Assembly (NCBI GenBank): GCA_020636575.1
Contig: JACJXP010000002.1
Coordinates: forward strand, 310,001 to 374,000
DNA from: Chitinophagales bacterium
GTDB taxonomy: Bacteria; Bacteroidota; Bacteroidia; Chitinophagales; Chitinophagaceae
Length of the DNA stretch: 64,000 nt
Reading direction: 5' to 3'
In this document: one piece after another, positions 35,516 through 45,109 of the stretch
Position numbering within the stretch: position 1 is the first letter of the stretch
Layout: every line of letters starts with the position of its first letter
Position numbers and translations under genes: made by a program
The notes under the pieces: generated by a model
What the model was told of the DNA's origin: nothing
What the model saw: only the letters and a program-made list of their open reading frames with translations
Databases searched by the model: none

Positions 35516-36784
35516 ATGAGTGCTGATTCTGTTTTTGCTTCTATTATCACCATCGGCGATGAATTACTGATAGGCCAGACCATTGATACTAATAGTGCTT
35601 TTATAGCACAGGAGCTGAATAAGATCGGTGTATGGGTACGTCGTCGTGTAGCTGTGGGCGATGTATATGAGGACATCAAAGAAGCATTGGATGAAGAAAG
35701 CCGGGAATCACAGATCATTATCATAACCGGCGGACTCGGTCCTACTGCAGATGATATTACCAAACCATTGCTTTGCGATTATTTTGGTGGCAAGCTGGTA
35801 GTAAATGAAGAAGTGCTGGCTCATGTAAAATTTCTTTTTGAAAAAATATTCCGACGCCCAGGCCCCATTCTTGAAAGAAACCTGAAACAAGCTGAAGTAC
35901 CTGACAATTGCACCGTACTTTTTAATAAAAACGGGACTGCGCCAGGCATGCTATTCGAACGGGATAATAAAATTTTTATATCGTTACCCGGCGTTCCGCA
36001 TGAAATGAAAGGCCTGATGACAGATGAAGTGATACCAAAGTTACTGGAAGCATTTACAATGCCTGTTATTGCTCATCGCACAGCTTTTACAGCCGGCCAG
36101 GGAGAATCGATGATCGCAGAATTGTTAAAAGATTTTGAACCTGCACTCCCACCAAATATTAAACTGGCATATCTTCCTTCTTATGGCATGGTAAAATTGC
36201 GGTTGACTGCAAAGGGAGATAACAAAACGGACCTTGAAAAGGAGCTCAATCCTTATTTTGATCAAATGCTTTTGCTGGTAAAAGAATACCTGGTGAGTGA
36301 TGAGGATAAAAAAATGGAGGAAGTGATAGGAGGTATTTTAAAAGAACAGCATAAAACATTAGCCACTGCAGAAAGTTGCACTGGCGGGTACATTGCTCAT
36401 CTTATTACTTCTATTCCGGGTTCATCTTCTTATTTTAACGGAACTGTGGTCAGTTATGCCAATGAAGTAAAAAGAAATGTACTCGGTGTGCTACAAGAAA
36501 CATTAGATACCCATGGAGCCGTAAGCGAAGAAACGGTTATTCAAATGGCAACCGGGGTTCGACAGAAACTGAATACTGATTATGCCCTTGCCACTTCAGG
36601 CATTATGGGGCCAGATGGTGGAACGGATGAAAAACCGGTAGGAACCGTCTGGATCGCTGTGGCCAATGCTGAAAAAACAGAAACACTAAAGTTAAACCTG
36701 CGGTTTGGCAGAGAAAGGAATATTCAAATGACGGCTTTGCATGCGCTAAATTTTCTACGCAAATTCATGCTGACTAACGGGTGA
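35516..36784 (+). CDS. cinA: CinA family competence/damage-inducible protein (nicotinamide-nucleotide amidase type)
   Basis: The 422-residue protein combines an N-terminal molybdopterin-binding-like domain (IITIGDELLIGQTIDTNSAF, TGGLGPTADD) with the C-terminal CinA domain (TAESCTGGYIAHLITSIPGSS, TSGIMGPDGGTDEKPVGTV). The C-terminal domain hydrolyses NMN in pyridine nucleotide recycling, and the N-terminal part may act on ADP-ribose. Divergent from dacB (61 bases apart). 72 bases separate it from the E2 gene. Confidence 0.94.
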   Translation: MSADSVFASIITIGDELLIGQTIDTNSAFIAQELNKIGVWVRRRVAVGDVYEDIKEALDEESRESQIIIITGGLGPTADDITKPLLCDYFGGKLVVNEEVLAHVKFLFEKIFRRPGPILERNLKQAEVPDNCTVLFNKNGTAPGMLFERDNKIFISLPGVPHEMKGLMTDEVIPKLLEAFTMPVIAHRTAFTAGQGESMIAELLKDFEPALPPNIKLAYLPSYGMVKLRLTAKGDNKTDLEKELNPYFDQMLLLVKEYLVSDEDKKMEEVIGGILKEQHKTLATAESCTGGYIAHLITSIPGSSSYFNGTVVSYANEVKRNVLGVLQETLDTHGAVSEETVIQMATGVRQKLNTDYALATSGIMGPDGGTDEKPVGTVWIAVANAEKTETLKLNLRFGRERNIQMTALHALNFLRKFMLTNG

Positions 36785-36807
36785 TAGCCTGATTTAGCCC
36801 AAATCAT

Positions 36808-36815
36808 TACCTTTG
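36808..36815 (+). promoter_or_regulatory. Probable -7 box (TACCTTTG) of the E2 gene promoter
   Basis: TACCTTTG matches TAnnTTTG exactly and lies 41 bases upstream of the ATG at 36857. The expected TTTG at -33 is not obvious, so only the -7 box is claimed. Confidence 0.45.
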
Positions 36816-36856
36816 GCCCGACGATTTTTTGCTAATTAAACCCTGAATGATATTCT

Positions 36857-38197
36857 ATGGCTATTGTTGACCTGGTAATGCCAAAACTTGGTGAGAGTAT
36901 TATGGAGGCTACTGTACTCAAGTGGCTAAAAAAACCGGGAGACCCGGTTGAAATGGATGAAACCGTATTGGAAATTGCCACAGATAAAGTTGACAGCGAG
37001 GTTCCCAGCACAGCCGAGGGAGTGATCGAAGAGATTTTGTTCGGTGAGAACGAAGTAGTCCCGATCGGTACCGTTATTGCCAGGATCAAAACAAAAGCTG
37101 AAAACAATTCTTCAAATAGTCCTGCTCAAACAGCACCTTCTGCATCTTATTCGGAAACACAACCCGCACAGGAAGCCGAAGTGGTTGAAACAGTAAAGCA
37201 AACTACAGCAAGACCCCAGCCTACAAATGGTTCAGCCGGACGTTTTTATTCCCCATTAGTTTTAAATATTGCTGCCAGTGAAGGCGTAAGCATGGTGGAA
37301 CTGGAAAAAATTCCCGGAACCGGCAACGAAGGAAGAGTAACCAAGAAAGATATTTTACAATATGTGAGCGGTAAAAAGTCCGGTACCGGTTCAGCCCAGC
37401 CATCAGTAAGAACATCGGATATGGTGATCCCCGTTGCAAAAGTGGAGTCAACACAAAAACAGGAGCAGCAGCTTGGCAACTATACCGGGAATGTGGAAGT
37501 AATTGAAATGGACCGTATGCGTAAACTGATCGCCGAGCACATGGTCAGAAGTAAGCATACCAGCCCGCATGTAACCAGTTTTACTGAAGCCGATGTTACG
37601 AATATGGTACTCTGGCGCAACAGGGTTAAAAAAGATTTTGAAAAAAGAGAAGGAACCAAAATCACTTTTACACCGCTTTTTGTAGAAGCGGTCGTTCGCT
37701 GCATCAAAAAATTCCCTTTAATGAATTGCTCATTAGATGGTGACAAGATCATTGTAAAAAAAGATATCAATATAGGTATGGCCACTGCCCTGCCTAACGG
37801 CAACCTGATCGTCCCTGTTATTAAAAATGCTGACCAACTCAACCTGGTCGGTCTTGCCAAGCAGGTAAACACATTGGCTGATAATGCCCGCAATGGAAAA
37901 TTAAAAGCAGATGACACACAAGGCGGCACATTTACCATGACCAATGTAGGAACATTTGGCAGCCTGATGGGTACACCGATCATCAACCAGCCACAGGTAG
38001 CAATATTAGCAGTTGGCGCTATTAAGAAAAGACCTGTTGTAGTAGAAACTCCCCACGGAGATAGTATTGCCATCCGGCATATGATGTACCTGAGTATGAG
38101 TTATGATCATCGTATAGTGGACGGGAGCCTTGGCGCTACTTTCCTGACAGCCGTGGCTAAAGAACTGGAGAACTTTAACAGCGACCGTGAATTTTAG
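36857..38197 (+). CDS. Dihydrolipoamide acyltransferase (E2) of a 2-oxoacid dehydrogenase complex
   Basis: The 446-residue protein has one lipoyl domain (lipoylated lysine in EIATDKVDSEVPS, residue ~44), an Ala/Pro/Thr-rich linker (~80-125), an E3-binding domain (FYSPLVLNIAASEGVS...GNEGRVTKKDIL) and the catalytic domain ending in the active-site SYDHRIVDG. It could serve the pyruvate, branched-chain or 2-oxoglutarate complex. The single lipoyl domain and the overall sequence are closest to branched-chain/2-oxoglutarate E2. E1 genes are not in the window; the E3 is at 15000. Its end overlaps the phosphatase gene by four bases. Confidence 0.93.
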   Translation: MAIVDLVMPKLGESIMEATVLKWLKKPGDPVEMDETVLEIATDKVDSEVPSTAEGVIEEILFGENEVVPIGTVIARIKTKAENNSSNSPAQTAPSASYSETQPAQEAEVVETVKQTTARPQPTNGSAGRFYSPLVLNIAASEGVSMVELEKIPGTGNEGRVTKKDILQYVSGKKSGTGSAQPSVRTSDMVIPVAKVESTQKQEQQLGNYTGNVEVIEMDRMRKLIAEHMVRSKHTSPHVTSFTEADVTNMVLWRNRVKKDFEKREGTKITFTPLFVEAVVRCIKKFPLMNCSLDGDKIIVKKDINIGMATALPNGNLIVPVIKNADQLNLVGLAKQVNTLADNARNGKLKADDTQGGTFTMTNVGTFGSLMGTPIINQPQVAILAVGAIKKRPVVVETPHGDSIAIRHMMYLSMSYDHRIVDGSLGATFLTAVAKELENFNSDREF

Positions 38198-38694
38198 TGT
38201 GCCGGTTTACCAAATTTCTGGTAGGTAAACACATACCTGTCACCTCTTCTTTTTACCATAAAGAGATTGTCATATTCAGCATCTGCCAGATCTGAAGCAA
38301 TTTTCTTTTTGCCACATAGCATATTCACAATATCGTCCACCGTATTGGAGTGACCTACGATGAGAGTGTTCTTTGTTTTAGCTTTCAATAAATCAATAAA
38401 AGACTGATCCGGTCTTGGGTTATACATTTCAATGGGGAGCTTAAAATAATCAGCAGTGGGTTGTGCTGTTGATTTTGTTCTGATCGTATTAGTTGAATAG
38501 ATGTATGCGATCTTTTTTTTCTTCAATATATTTTTCAGATCCTCTGCTCTTGCCTTTCCCTCTTCTGTCAACGGCACGTCACTGGTCATATTCGGGCCTT
38601 GAGCTGCTTTCTCTGCATGGCGGACGATATAATAAGTATTACCACAGGAGGCAAACAAAAAAGCAAAACCTAAATAGAAAAAAAACTGCTTCAT
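38194..38694 (-). CDS. Histidine phosphatase family lipoprotein
   Basis: The 166-residue protein has lipobox FASC (Cys17) and the phosphoglycerate mutase-like motif RHAEK at residues 25-29, where His26 would be phosphorylated. A second conserved histidine lies in LIVGHSNTVDD. It probably removes phosphate from a small extracytoplasmic molecule; the substrate is unknown. Its stop codon overlaps that of the convergent E2 gene. Confidence 0.9.
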   Translation of the reverse strand: MKQFFFYLGFAFLFASCGNTYYIVRHAEKAAQGPNMTSDVPLTEEGKARAEDLKNILKKKKIAYIYSTNTIRTKSTAQPTADYFKLPIEMYNPRPDQSFIDLLKAKTKNTLIVGHSNTVDDIVNMLCGKKKIASDLADAEYDNLFMVKRRGDRYVFTYQKFGKPAH

Positions 38695-38783
38695 ATAAAA
38701 CGTTTAACATTCTAAAGATAAACCTCTGTTCATTTTTTACGTCTTTTTTATTAAATTAGATAAACAATTTAACCCTTACAGCT

Positions 38784-39500
38784 ATGAAGCAATTATCCGA
38801 AACCTGGTTTGCCGAAGGCCGTATCGATTTTGAATTAAAAAAATATACTCTGCTGGCCTACTTACAGGAGGTAAACCATTACTTCAATGAAAGTAAGCTT
38901 TATCCGCAGCTGGCAGATGTGATCTTTCATTATAACAACATTGTTGCTTTCCGTGAAAATAAAAAATACCTGCAGGAGCATTTCCCAAAAAAATTAAATG
39001 GCATGCAACTGGAAAAACTCCAGTTGTTATACGAGCAGATGATCGAGGATGACGAACTGATGCAGGAACTGGAAGATATCATTCATTACTCAGCAGCCCG
39101 CATAAAATCAGCGATCCATAATGGTACAGAGATATATGAGTTTGTGGAAGATAAAATAACAATTGTACCGGTGGGTATTATTCCACTTGACAGTAAGGAA
39201 GGATATTTTTTTCTCAGCAGTGGCAATGAAAAAAGCACTAAGGTGTATCAATATCGCCTGTCTATTTTTGAAAAGCATGATGAAAAGTACCGGAGCATCC
39301 GTACTTCATTTATTGATGAAAGAAGCAGAAGTATCAGTAGTACATATGAACATATTAAAGCAGAGTTGATCCGTCATAAAAAAGACATGCCAAACCCGGC
39401 TGTTTATTCTATTGAGACTGAACTTGCTTTTCCTGTTGAAGAAACATTGCTACCAGTAGCAAAAAGAAGCCTGGTCAAATTCATCAGTGCCGCAGCCTGA
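38784..39500 (+). CDS. Conserved protein of unknown function
   Basis: I do not recognise a named family for this 238-residue soluble protein. The N-terminal half is helical and starts MKQLSETWFAEGRIDFELKK, followed by YPQLADVIFHYNNIVAFRENKKYL. Then comes MIEDDELMQELEDIIHYSAARIKSAI, and the C-terminal half is beta-rich (VPVGIIPLDSKEGYFFLSSG, KVYQYRLSIF). It has no signal peptide and looks like a cytoplasmic housekeeping protein. The sequence has good coding character and a normal start. A Bacteroidota-specific family is likely. Confidence 0.8.
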   Translation: MKQLSETWFAEGRIDFELKKYTLLAYLQEVNHYFNESKLYPQLADVIFHYNNIVAFRENKKYLQEHFPKKLNGMQLEKLQLLYEQMIEDDELMQELEDIIHYSAARIKSAIHNGTEIYEFVEDKITIVPVGIIPLDSKEGYFFLSSGNEKSTKVYQYRLSIFEKHDEKYRSIRTSFIDERSRSISSTYEHIKAELIRHKKDMPNPAVYSIETELAFPVEETLLPVAKRSLVKFISAAA

Positions 39501-39503
39501 TTT

Positions 39504-42410
39504 TTATTCTACTTCCAGACCCCAGTCTTTCCCTTTATTTACAGCAGGCACACCTTCTGTGATCCACTTAGCTGGCTTTTCGCCTTTTAGTATCCAGTCG
39601 AAAAATTGCTGCATACGTATCTGGTAGTCCATCATATCTTGTCTTTCTGTTAATCCATGCCCCTCCCCGTTATAATTAAGCATCCATACCTTCTTCCCTA
39701 ACCTTCTTAAAGCTGTAAACAGTTCGATACCCTGGTACCAGGGTACAGCACCATCATTATCGTTATGAAGGATCACCATTGGCGCTGTTACTTTATCCAA
39801 ATGAAATAAAGGTGAGTTAAGGATATAAAGATCTGGCCTTTCCCATAAGGTGGCACCTATCCGGCTTTGTGTTTTTTCATATTGAAACTGCCTGTTCAAT
39901 CCTGAAGCCCAGCGGATACCTCCGTAAGCGCTGGTCATATTGGAAACCGGGGCACCTGACCAAACGGCTTTGAAAAGCGTCGTCATAGTGGCCAATTGTG
40001 CTGCCTGGTAACCACCCCAGCTATGTCCTTGCAAAGCCATATTGGTACTATCTACCCAACTGTTCTTTGCCAATGCTCTTGCACCACTTACAATATAATC
40101 ATAAGCTCCCTGCCCGGGATAACCGGTTTTATATTCTATATCAGGCATAAAGATGATATAACCATTACTTACAAAGTATGGAACATTTACAGCGCTACGG
40201 ATGGGTGCCGGCTCTTTATAATCATATAAGTTGTTACTTAACTTTTCATAGAAGTAAACGATAACCGGGTATTTCTTTTTGGGATCAAAATTTTCAGGTT
40301 TATAAACAATCCCTGTTGATTCCTTACCTGTATAAGCTTTCCATTTGAACAGTTCTGCAGTTCCCCAGTTATAATCTTTTTGTTGGGGGTTGATGGAGGA
40401 AAGTTTCAATTTATTATATTGATAATCCCCGATATTGGCTGTCAGGTATAGATCAGGAGAGTTTGAAAAATCCTCCATTGTATAGATGTAGTTGTTAGAA
40501 TTTTTCGATTTAATGATCTGTCCGAATTGTGTTGGGAAAAATTCTGGTATAGTTCTGAAGATATCATCAAAATATTGATGATAGTACCATACTGAACTGT
40601 ATTTATTGTTCTCATCAAATATCCTGAAAAGGAAATTACTTTTCTTACTGATAACCTTTTCCTCAGGATCAGTTCTTAAATAGCGAATTGCCCACTTGTT
40701 GGAACGGGCAGTACCACTGTAAACTGTAGATGGTGCCCGGACTCCTTCCGGATCACACACCCATATATTGTACCGATCATAAATATATACCGCACTATCA
40801 CCTTCATGCCATCCCATTATACCATAAGCCTGTGGATCATCTGGTGTGTCCCAGTCTTCCTCATAAAGCGGCACATGGATCTTTTCAGTGATGTTGTTGA
40901 TCTCCTTGCCATCCCAGGCGAAGTAATTTTTTGCTTTCCTGTCGTACCACATAACATATTTTCCCGTTGATGAAGGGTATACCTGCCCGTGCAGGTTTAT
41001 TCGTATCAATTGCTTCTCACCGGTATTCACATGTATAGCGTAAATATTTTTTTTCGTTGTGCCAAGCCACTGACCTTCTACCCGCTGTCCATAATCAGTA
41101 ACTCCCACAAATATTTCTCCATCGCCTTCACTGGTTGGTATAACCTGTGGGATCTCTTTGCTTTCGAGTTGCTGAATTGATTTATTATTCAGGTCATATA
41201 CTGTTAAGAAATTTTCCTGCTGTGCAGCCCTTAACCTCGCCGGTATCGTTTGTACTGTTTGCAGGTAATCATCATTATAATGCCAGATATCCAGTTTGGC
41301 ATGTTCAAACTCTATAAGTGTAGTATCCTTTGGTGGTTTTATTTCTGCAGAACCGAAGAATATTCGTTGCCCGCTTTTACTAAAGCTAACATTGCCAAAT
41401 TCACTCACAGTCATTCCCAGCATCATCCCGGTTGTGCTTCTGTCAACCAGCAATCCAGCGCTGTCCATCCCTGCTTTATAATACCATAGGCCATAGAATT
41501 TCTGCAGGTCCTTTTTCCCGGCATCTCTTTCAGCCAGGTATGCCAGTTGGCTCCCATCTCTGCTAAATGAGAAACTCTTAAAATCGTTGCCGCCAATACT
41601 TAACTGCACCAGATTCCGCTCTTTTATATAGTACAGTGACACACCATTCTTAGCTGTTGAGTCATCAGGATCCTTTGCGTAACTAATAAGCATCCTGCTG
41701 CCATCATCTGAAAACTTATATTCGAGCACCTGGTTAAATGTTATTTGCTCTCCCGTCAACAGGTTTCTGAGTACAAGACTTGAACCAACAGGCGACTCAT
41801 CTGCAAACGGGATGTCAAATGCGGCAAGCACATCCTCATCATTTTTTTCAGGTATCGATCTTATAACAGAACGGAGTGAATCTATAATTTGATTCAGGCT
41901 GTCAATGGTTTTAGCGCCAGCCCCGGCAGAACCCTTCTTCGGTTTACTATCTTCTTTTTCTGATAGGTAAGCCACCCATCCATAACCATCTTTGGGCAAC
42001 TGGTAACTTTTGATTCTTTCCTTTTTCCATATCTCTTCTTTTCCCAATTCTAAAATACATAGAGAGTCCTTTGGAAAGTCTTCTTGTTTCTTCTTTTTGA
42101 TGCGGGCATCTCTTGTATCCTTAAAAAGAGGTTTTATTTTAAAAACCACAAAGCGGCTATCTTCAGAAATAGCAGCACTATAACCTCTTGGTATTGCTTT
42201 TTTGAACTTAGCATCTGAGGACTGAATAACCAATTCATTATCGCCTTGTTGCGGATCGATCGTATAAACCACCCATTTGCCATCATTACTAATCATTCTT
42301 TCACCTATATGCTGCCAGCTGTCATAAACAGTATGATCCAGTGGTTTCTTTTGTGCATATACATCTTGTAAAAGGAATAATATGATGGAAATCCATAGAG
42401 CTTTTCTCAT
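39504..42410 (-). CDS. S9 family (prolyl oligopeptidase-like) serine peptidase, exported
   Basis: The 968-residue protein has a signal peptide (LLQDVYAQ), a long N-terminal beta-propeller-like region and a C-terminal alpha/beta-hydrolase domain. The catalytic serine is in GHSWGGYQAAQL, and the Asp and His are in HNDNDGAVPW and NGEGHGL. It is longer than typical prolyl oligopeptidases but matches the large S9 peptidases common in Bacteroidota. It should cut oligopeptides in the periplasm. Confidence 0.93.
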   Translation of the reverse strand: MRKALWISIILFLLQDVYAQKKPLDHTVYDSWQHIGERMISNDGKWVVYTIDPQQGDNELVIQSSDAKFKKAIPRGYSAAISEDSRFVVFKIKPLFKDTRDARIKKKKQEDFPKDSLCILELGKEEIWKKERIKSYQLPKDGYGWVAYLSEKEDSKPKKGSAGAGAKTIDSLNQIIDSLRSVIRSIPEKNDEDVLAAFDIPFADESPVGSSLVLRNLLTGEQITFNQVLEYKFSDDGSRMLISYAKDPDDSTAKNGVSLYYIKERNLVQLSIGGNDFKSFSFSRDGSQLAYLAERDAGKKDLQKFYGLWYYKAGMDSAGLLVDRSTTGMMLGMTVSEFGNVSFSKSGQRIFFGSAEIKPPKDTTLIEFEHAKLDIWHYNDDYLQTVQTIPARLRAAQQENFLTVYDLNNKSIQQLESKEIPQVIPTSEGDGEIFVGVTDYGQRVEGQWLGTTKKNIYAIHVNTGEKQLIRINLHGQVYPSSTGKYVMWYDRKAKNYFAWDGKEINNITEKIHVPLYEEDWDTPDDPQAYGIMGWHEGDSAVYIYDRYNIWVCDPEGVRAPSTVYSGTARSNKWAIRYLRTDPEEKVISKKSNFLFRIFDENNKYSSVWYYHQYFDDIFRTIPEFFPTQFGQIIKSKNSNNYIYTMEDFSNSPDLYLTANIGDYQYNKLKLSSINPQQKDYNWGTAELFKWKAYTGKESTGIVYKPENFDPKKKYPVIVYFYEKLSNNLYDYKEPAPIRSAVNVPYFVSNGYIIFMPDIEYKTGYPGQGAYDYIVSGARALAKNSWVDSTNMALQGHSWGGYQAAQLATMTTLFKAVWSGAPVSNMTSAYGGIRWASGLNRQFQYEKTQSRIGATLWERPDLYILNSPLFHLDKVTAPMVILHNDNDGAVPWYQGIELFTALRRLGKKVWMLNYNGEGHGLTERQDMMDYQIRMQQFFDWILKGEKPAKWITEGVPAVNKGKDWGLEVE

Positions 42411-42449
42411 GGTGGAATTTTTTTCTAAGATAGTTGAATACGGGTAAAA

Positions 42450-43307
42450 TCAGCCAGGTTTTACAGCTGTAAAAAGACCGTACTGCCACAGCTTCGTTTT
42501 CATACCAATGAACTGGTATTTACATGCCTCAATATTCTTCTTTTGCATCAGGGTAGCCGGTTTTGAGAAGTTTATCTTTTTCCAGAGAAGGTACATTTTC
42601 GCCAGGTAATAAACCTTATACAAACGACGGGAAGAATGTACTGTAGCTTTTGAAATATCCCTGTATGACATATCCCGAAAACCTGCATTTTTTGCATATT
42701 CCAGAAACCTTTCCGGTGTTTCGAGGTAGTTTACCTGCCAACCGTCAAGCCATTTACGAATGATCAGGTTTTCATTGTTTTTAAAGTCAGTTACAAATCC
42801 ATCTGCAACTACCAATCTGCCTCCGGGTCTTAATAGCCGGAAAGCTTCCCTGACAAACTGTTCCTTATTTTCAGCATAGCAAATACTTTCACAACCCCAG
42901 GTCACATCAAAACTGTTAGCAAGCAAGCCTGTATCGCTATAATTTCTTAATTCAAACTGGACTGAGTTTTCTACTCCATTTGTAACTGCATTCTTATTGG
43001 CCTGTTCTGCCTGCCGCTGACTCAAAGTAATTCCCATTACTTTTGCTCCGATGTTTTTGGCCAAAAAAATAGAACTTCCCCCAACTCCGCAACCGGCATC
43101 TAAAACATAATCACCAGCTTTTATTGTTGCAGCTTCAGCCATTATCTCATTCATTCGAATCAAAGATTGAGGAAAAGATCTCACTTTGTCGTCCCAATAG
43201 CCATAATGGATCGAAAGGCTATTATTCAGATCCCATGAATCTTTATAAGCATTTTCCGTGTCGCGGTAATAATCTGCAATTCGTTGCTGGTAGTCATTCA
43301 GCAGCAT
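42450..43307 (-). CDS. Class I SAM-dependent methyltransferase (cyclopropane/tocopherol-type)
   Basis: The 285-residue enzyme has motif I VLDAGCGVGGSSIFLA, GITLSQRQAEQA and the post-I region WGCESICYAENKEQF, typical of the cyclopropane fatty-acid synthase / gamma-tocopherol / sterol methyltransferase group. The N-terminus (HYGYWDD) is also characteristic. Substrate unknown; a lipid, isoprenoid quinone or pigment precursor is likely. It overlaps the upstream EamA gene by 14 bases. Confidence 0.88.
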   Translation of the reverse strand: MLLNDYQQRIADYYRDTENAYKDSWDLNNSLSIHYGYWDDKVRSFPQSLIRMNEIMAEAATIKAGDYVLDAGCGVGGSSIFLAKNIGAKVMGITLSQRQAEQANKNAVTNGVENSVQFELRNYSDTGLLANSFDVTWGCESICYAENKEQFVREAFRLLRPGGRLVVADGFVTDFKNNENLIIRKWLDGWQVNYLETPERFLEYAKNAGFRDMSYRDISKATVHSSRRLYKVYYLAKMYLLWKKINFSKPATLMQKKNIEACKYQFIGMKTKLWQYGLFTAVKPG

Positions 43308-44187
43308 GTGGTAAATTTTTCTTATGCTCCCAGATCAAAATGAACACATGTGCCACCAGGGCAAGAGCTATTATTCCAAACCCGATGAAGAACCATTTAC
43401 TCAGTAGCTCATTTTCCTTGAATATCACAAATGCAAGTATGATCCCATAAACCGGTTCCAGGTTAAAAGTAAGGTTCACTGTAAAAGCAGATAGTTTTTT
43501 AAGAGAATAAATAGAGAACTGAAATGCAATGACTGAACAGAACCATGACAAAAGTAATAACCACAGCCAGTCGTTTGAGTTGGGAAAAATATAATCTGTC
43601 GGGAACAGATAATGATACAGTGGCATTATGGCCGACAAAGATGCAAAAGCCCCTGTCATTTGCCAGGTAAGCAAAGTCTCAGGGTTAATTCTTGCAACCA
43701 GTTGTTTTAAAAAGATAATGGCAGAAGCGATCAATACTGCCGAAGTGATTCCAAGGATGATCCCTGTTTTGTATTGAGGATCAAAATGGAATATCAATGA
43801 AATAGCCACTATCACCAAAAGACCCAGGAACAATTCGATCCATTTTACTCTTGTCCGGAGAAATAATGGTTCCAGTAATGCAGTGAAAAATCCCACCGCA
43901 GAAAAACAAACCAGGGCTACTGATACATTTGCATACTTTATGGAACCATAAAATGTAACCCAATGCATGGCAGCCAGAAAGCCAATCCCTGTTAATTTTA
44001 AAATATCTGCTGATGGAATACGCCTCAATTTTTTAGCGAAGAAAAAGAAAACCCACATAGTGGATGCAGTGATCAGTAACCTGTACCATGTTAACCAGCC
44101 TTCATTCAAATCTATCAACCGGCCAAAAATACCAGTGAATCCTGCCAGGAAAACAGCCATGTGTAGTTGCATGAAGGCTTTCTTCAT
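43294..44187 (-). CDS. EamA/DMT-superfamily transporter
   Basis: The 297-residue protein shows two tandem EamA-type repeats of five membrane helices (WVTFYGSIKYANVSVAL, FTALLEPLFLRTR in the first; FQFSIYSLKKLSAFTVNLTFNLEPVYGIILA in the second). Members export metabolites such as amino acids or drugs. The gene lies upstream of the methyltransferase with a 14-base overlap, suggesting co-transcription. Substrate cannot be read from sequence. Confidence 0.92.
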   Translation of the reverse strand: MKKAFMQLHMAVFLAGFTGIFGRLIDLNEGWLTWYRLLITASTMWVFFFFAKKLRRIPSADILKLTGIGFLAAMHWVTFYGSIKYANVSVALVCFSAVGFFTALLEPLFLRTRVKWIELFLGLLVIVAISLIFHFDPQYKTGIILGITSAVLIASAIIFLKQLVARINPETLLTWQMTGAFASLSAIMPLYHYLFPTDYIFPNSNDWLWLLLLSWFCSVIAFQFSIYSLKKLSAFTVNLTFNLEPVYGIILAFVIFKENELLSKWFFIGFGIIALALVAHVFILIWEHKKNLPHAAE

Positions 44188-44226
44188 ACCCGCAAACTAA
44201 GAAAAAGATTTTGTAAAAGGGTTCAG

Positions 44227-45027
44227 TTACTCTGCCATGAACTCGTTTGGTTTCATGGGATTCAATTGATGAAGACCGGGAGCAGTGCTGCTTTTAATTT
44301 TTTTTTGATAGTGCCTGAACCAGCTATACCATTTCAGCTTTAAAACACCAAGGATACCCTCTTTAACGATGCTTTTATTCATTTTAGATGTGCCGTAGGT
44401 TCTGTCACGGAAGATAATTGGCACTTCCTGCAGTTTGAAACCAAGCTTCCACGCCGCATACTTCATTTCTATCTGGAAAGCATAGCCTACAAAACGAATC
44501 TCGTCCAGGTTGATTGCTTCTAATACCTCCCTGCTGTAACACATAAATCCTGCAGTTGGATCTTTTACAGGCATCCAGGTGATCAATCTTGTATATAAAG
44601 AAGCACCTTTCGATAAAGCTATCCTGTTAAAAGGCCAGTCTACCACACCTCCGCCTTTCACATATCTTGATCCAATTGAAAGATCTGCATCCTCATACCG
44701 GCATGCATTATAAAGTTTGGGTAGATCAGCAGGATTGTGAGAAAAATCTGCATCCATTTCAAAGATATAGTGATACCCTTTTGCCAGGGCCCAACGGAAT
44801 CCATGAATATAGGCCGTACCCAATCCCAGTTTACCGGTTCTTTCTTCGAGGAATAATTGTTGTGGAAACTTTTCCTGAAGTTCTTTTACAATACCGGCAG
44901 TGCCATCTGGAGAGCCATCATCTATCACTAATACATGAAAATCCTCATTGAGGTTAAAAATAGCATGAAGAATATTAGTAATATTCTCCTTTTCATTGTA
45001 AGTAGGTATAATAACCAGTTTTTCCAT
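44227..45027 (-). CDS. Polyprenol-phosphate mannosyltransferase-like GT2 glycosyltransferase
   Basis: The 266-residue family-2 glycosyltransferase starts VIIPTYNEKENI and has the DDGSPDGT and EMDADFSHNP motifs (DxD-type metal site) and the SRYVKGG region of dolichol/polyprenol-phosphate mannose synthases. No membrane helix is evident, as in the soluble DPM1-like type. It likely transfers a sugar to a lipid carrier at the inner face of the inner membrane. Confidence 0.92.
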   Translation of the reverse strand: MEKLVIIPTYNEKENITNILHAIFNLNEDFHVLVIDDGSPDGTAGIVKELQEKFPQQLFLEERTGKLGLGTAYIHGFRWALAKGYHYIFEMDADFSHNPADLPKLYNACRYEDADLSIGSRYVKGGGVVDWPFNRIALSKGASLYTRLITWMPVKDPTAGFMCYSREVLEAINLDEIRFVGYAFQIEMKYAAWKLGFKLQEVPIIFRDRTYGTSKMNKSIVKEGILGVLKLKWYSWFRHYQKKIKSSTAPGLHQLNPMKPNEFMAE

Positions 45028-45109
45028 GCCTTAGCCAAAAGCTACAAATATCGAAATTACGATAATATATAAAAACACCGATGTTAAAATCTGTTATTCT
45101 ATCCCGGGA

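Noticed and set aside
37480..38073. 197-residue minus-strand ORF inside the E2 gene
   Set aside because: Antisense to the conserved catalytic domain of the acyltransferase; no motif or start context.
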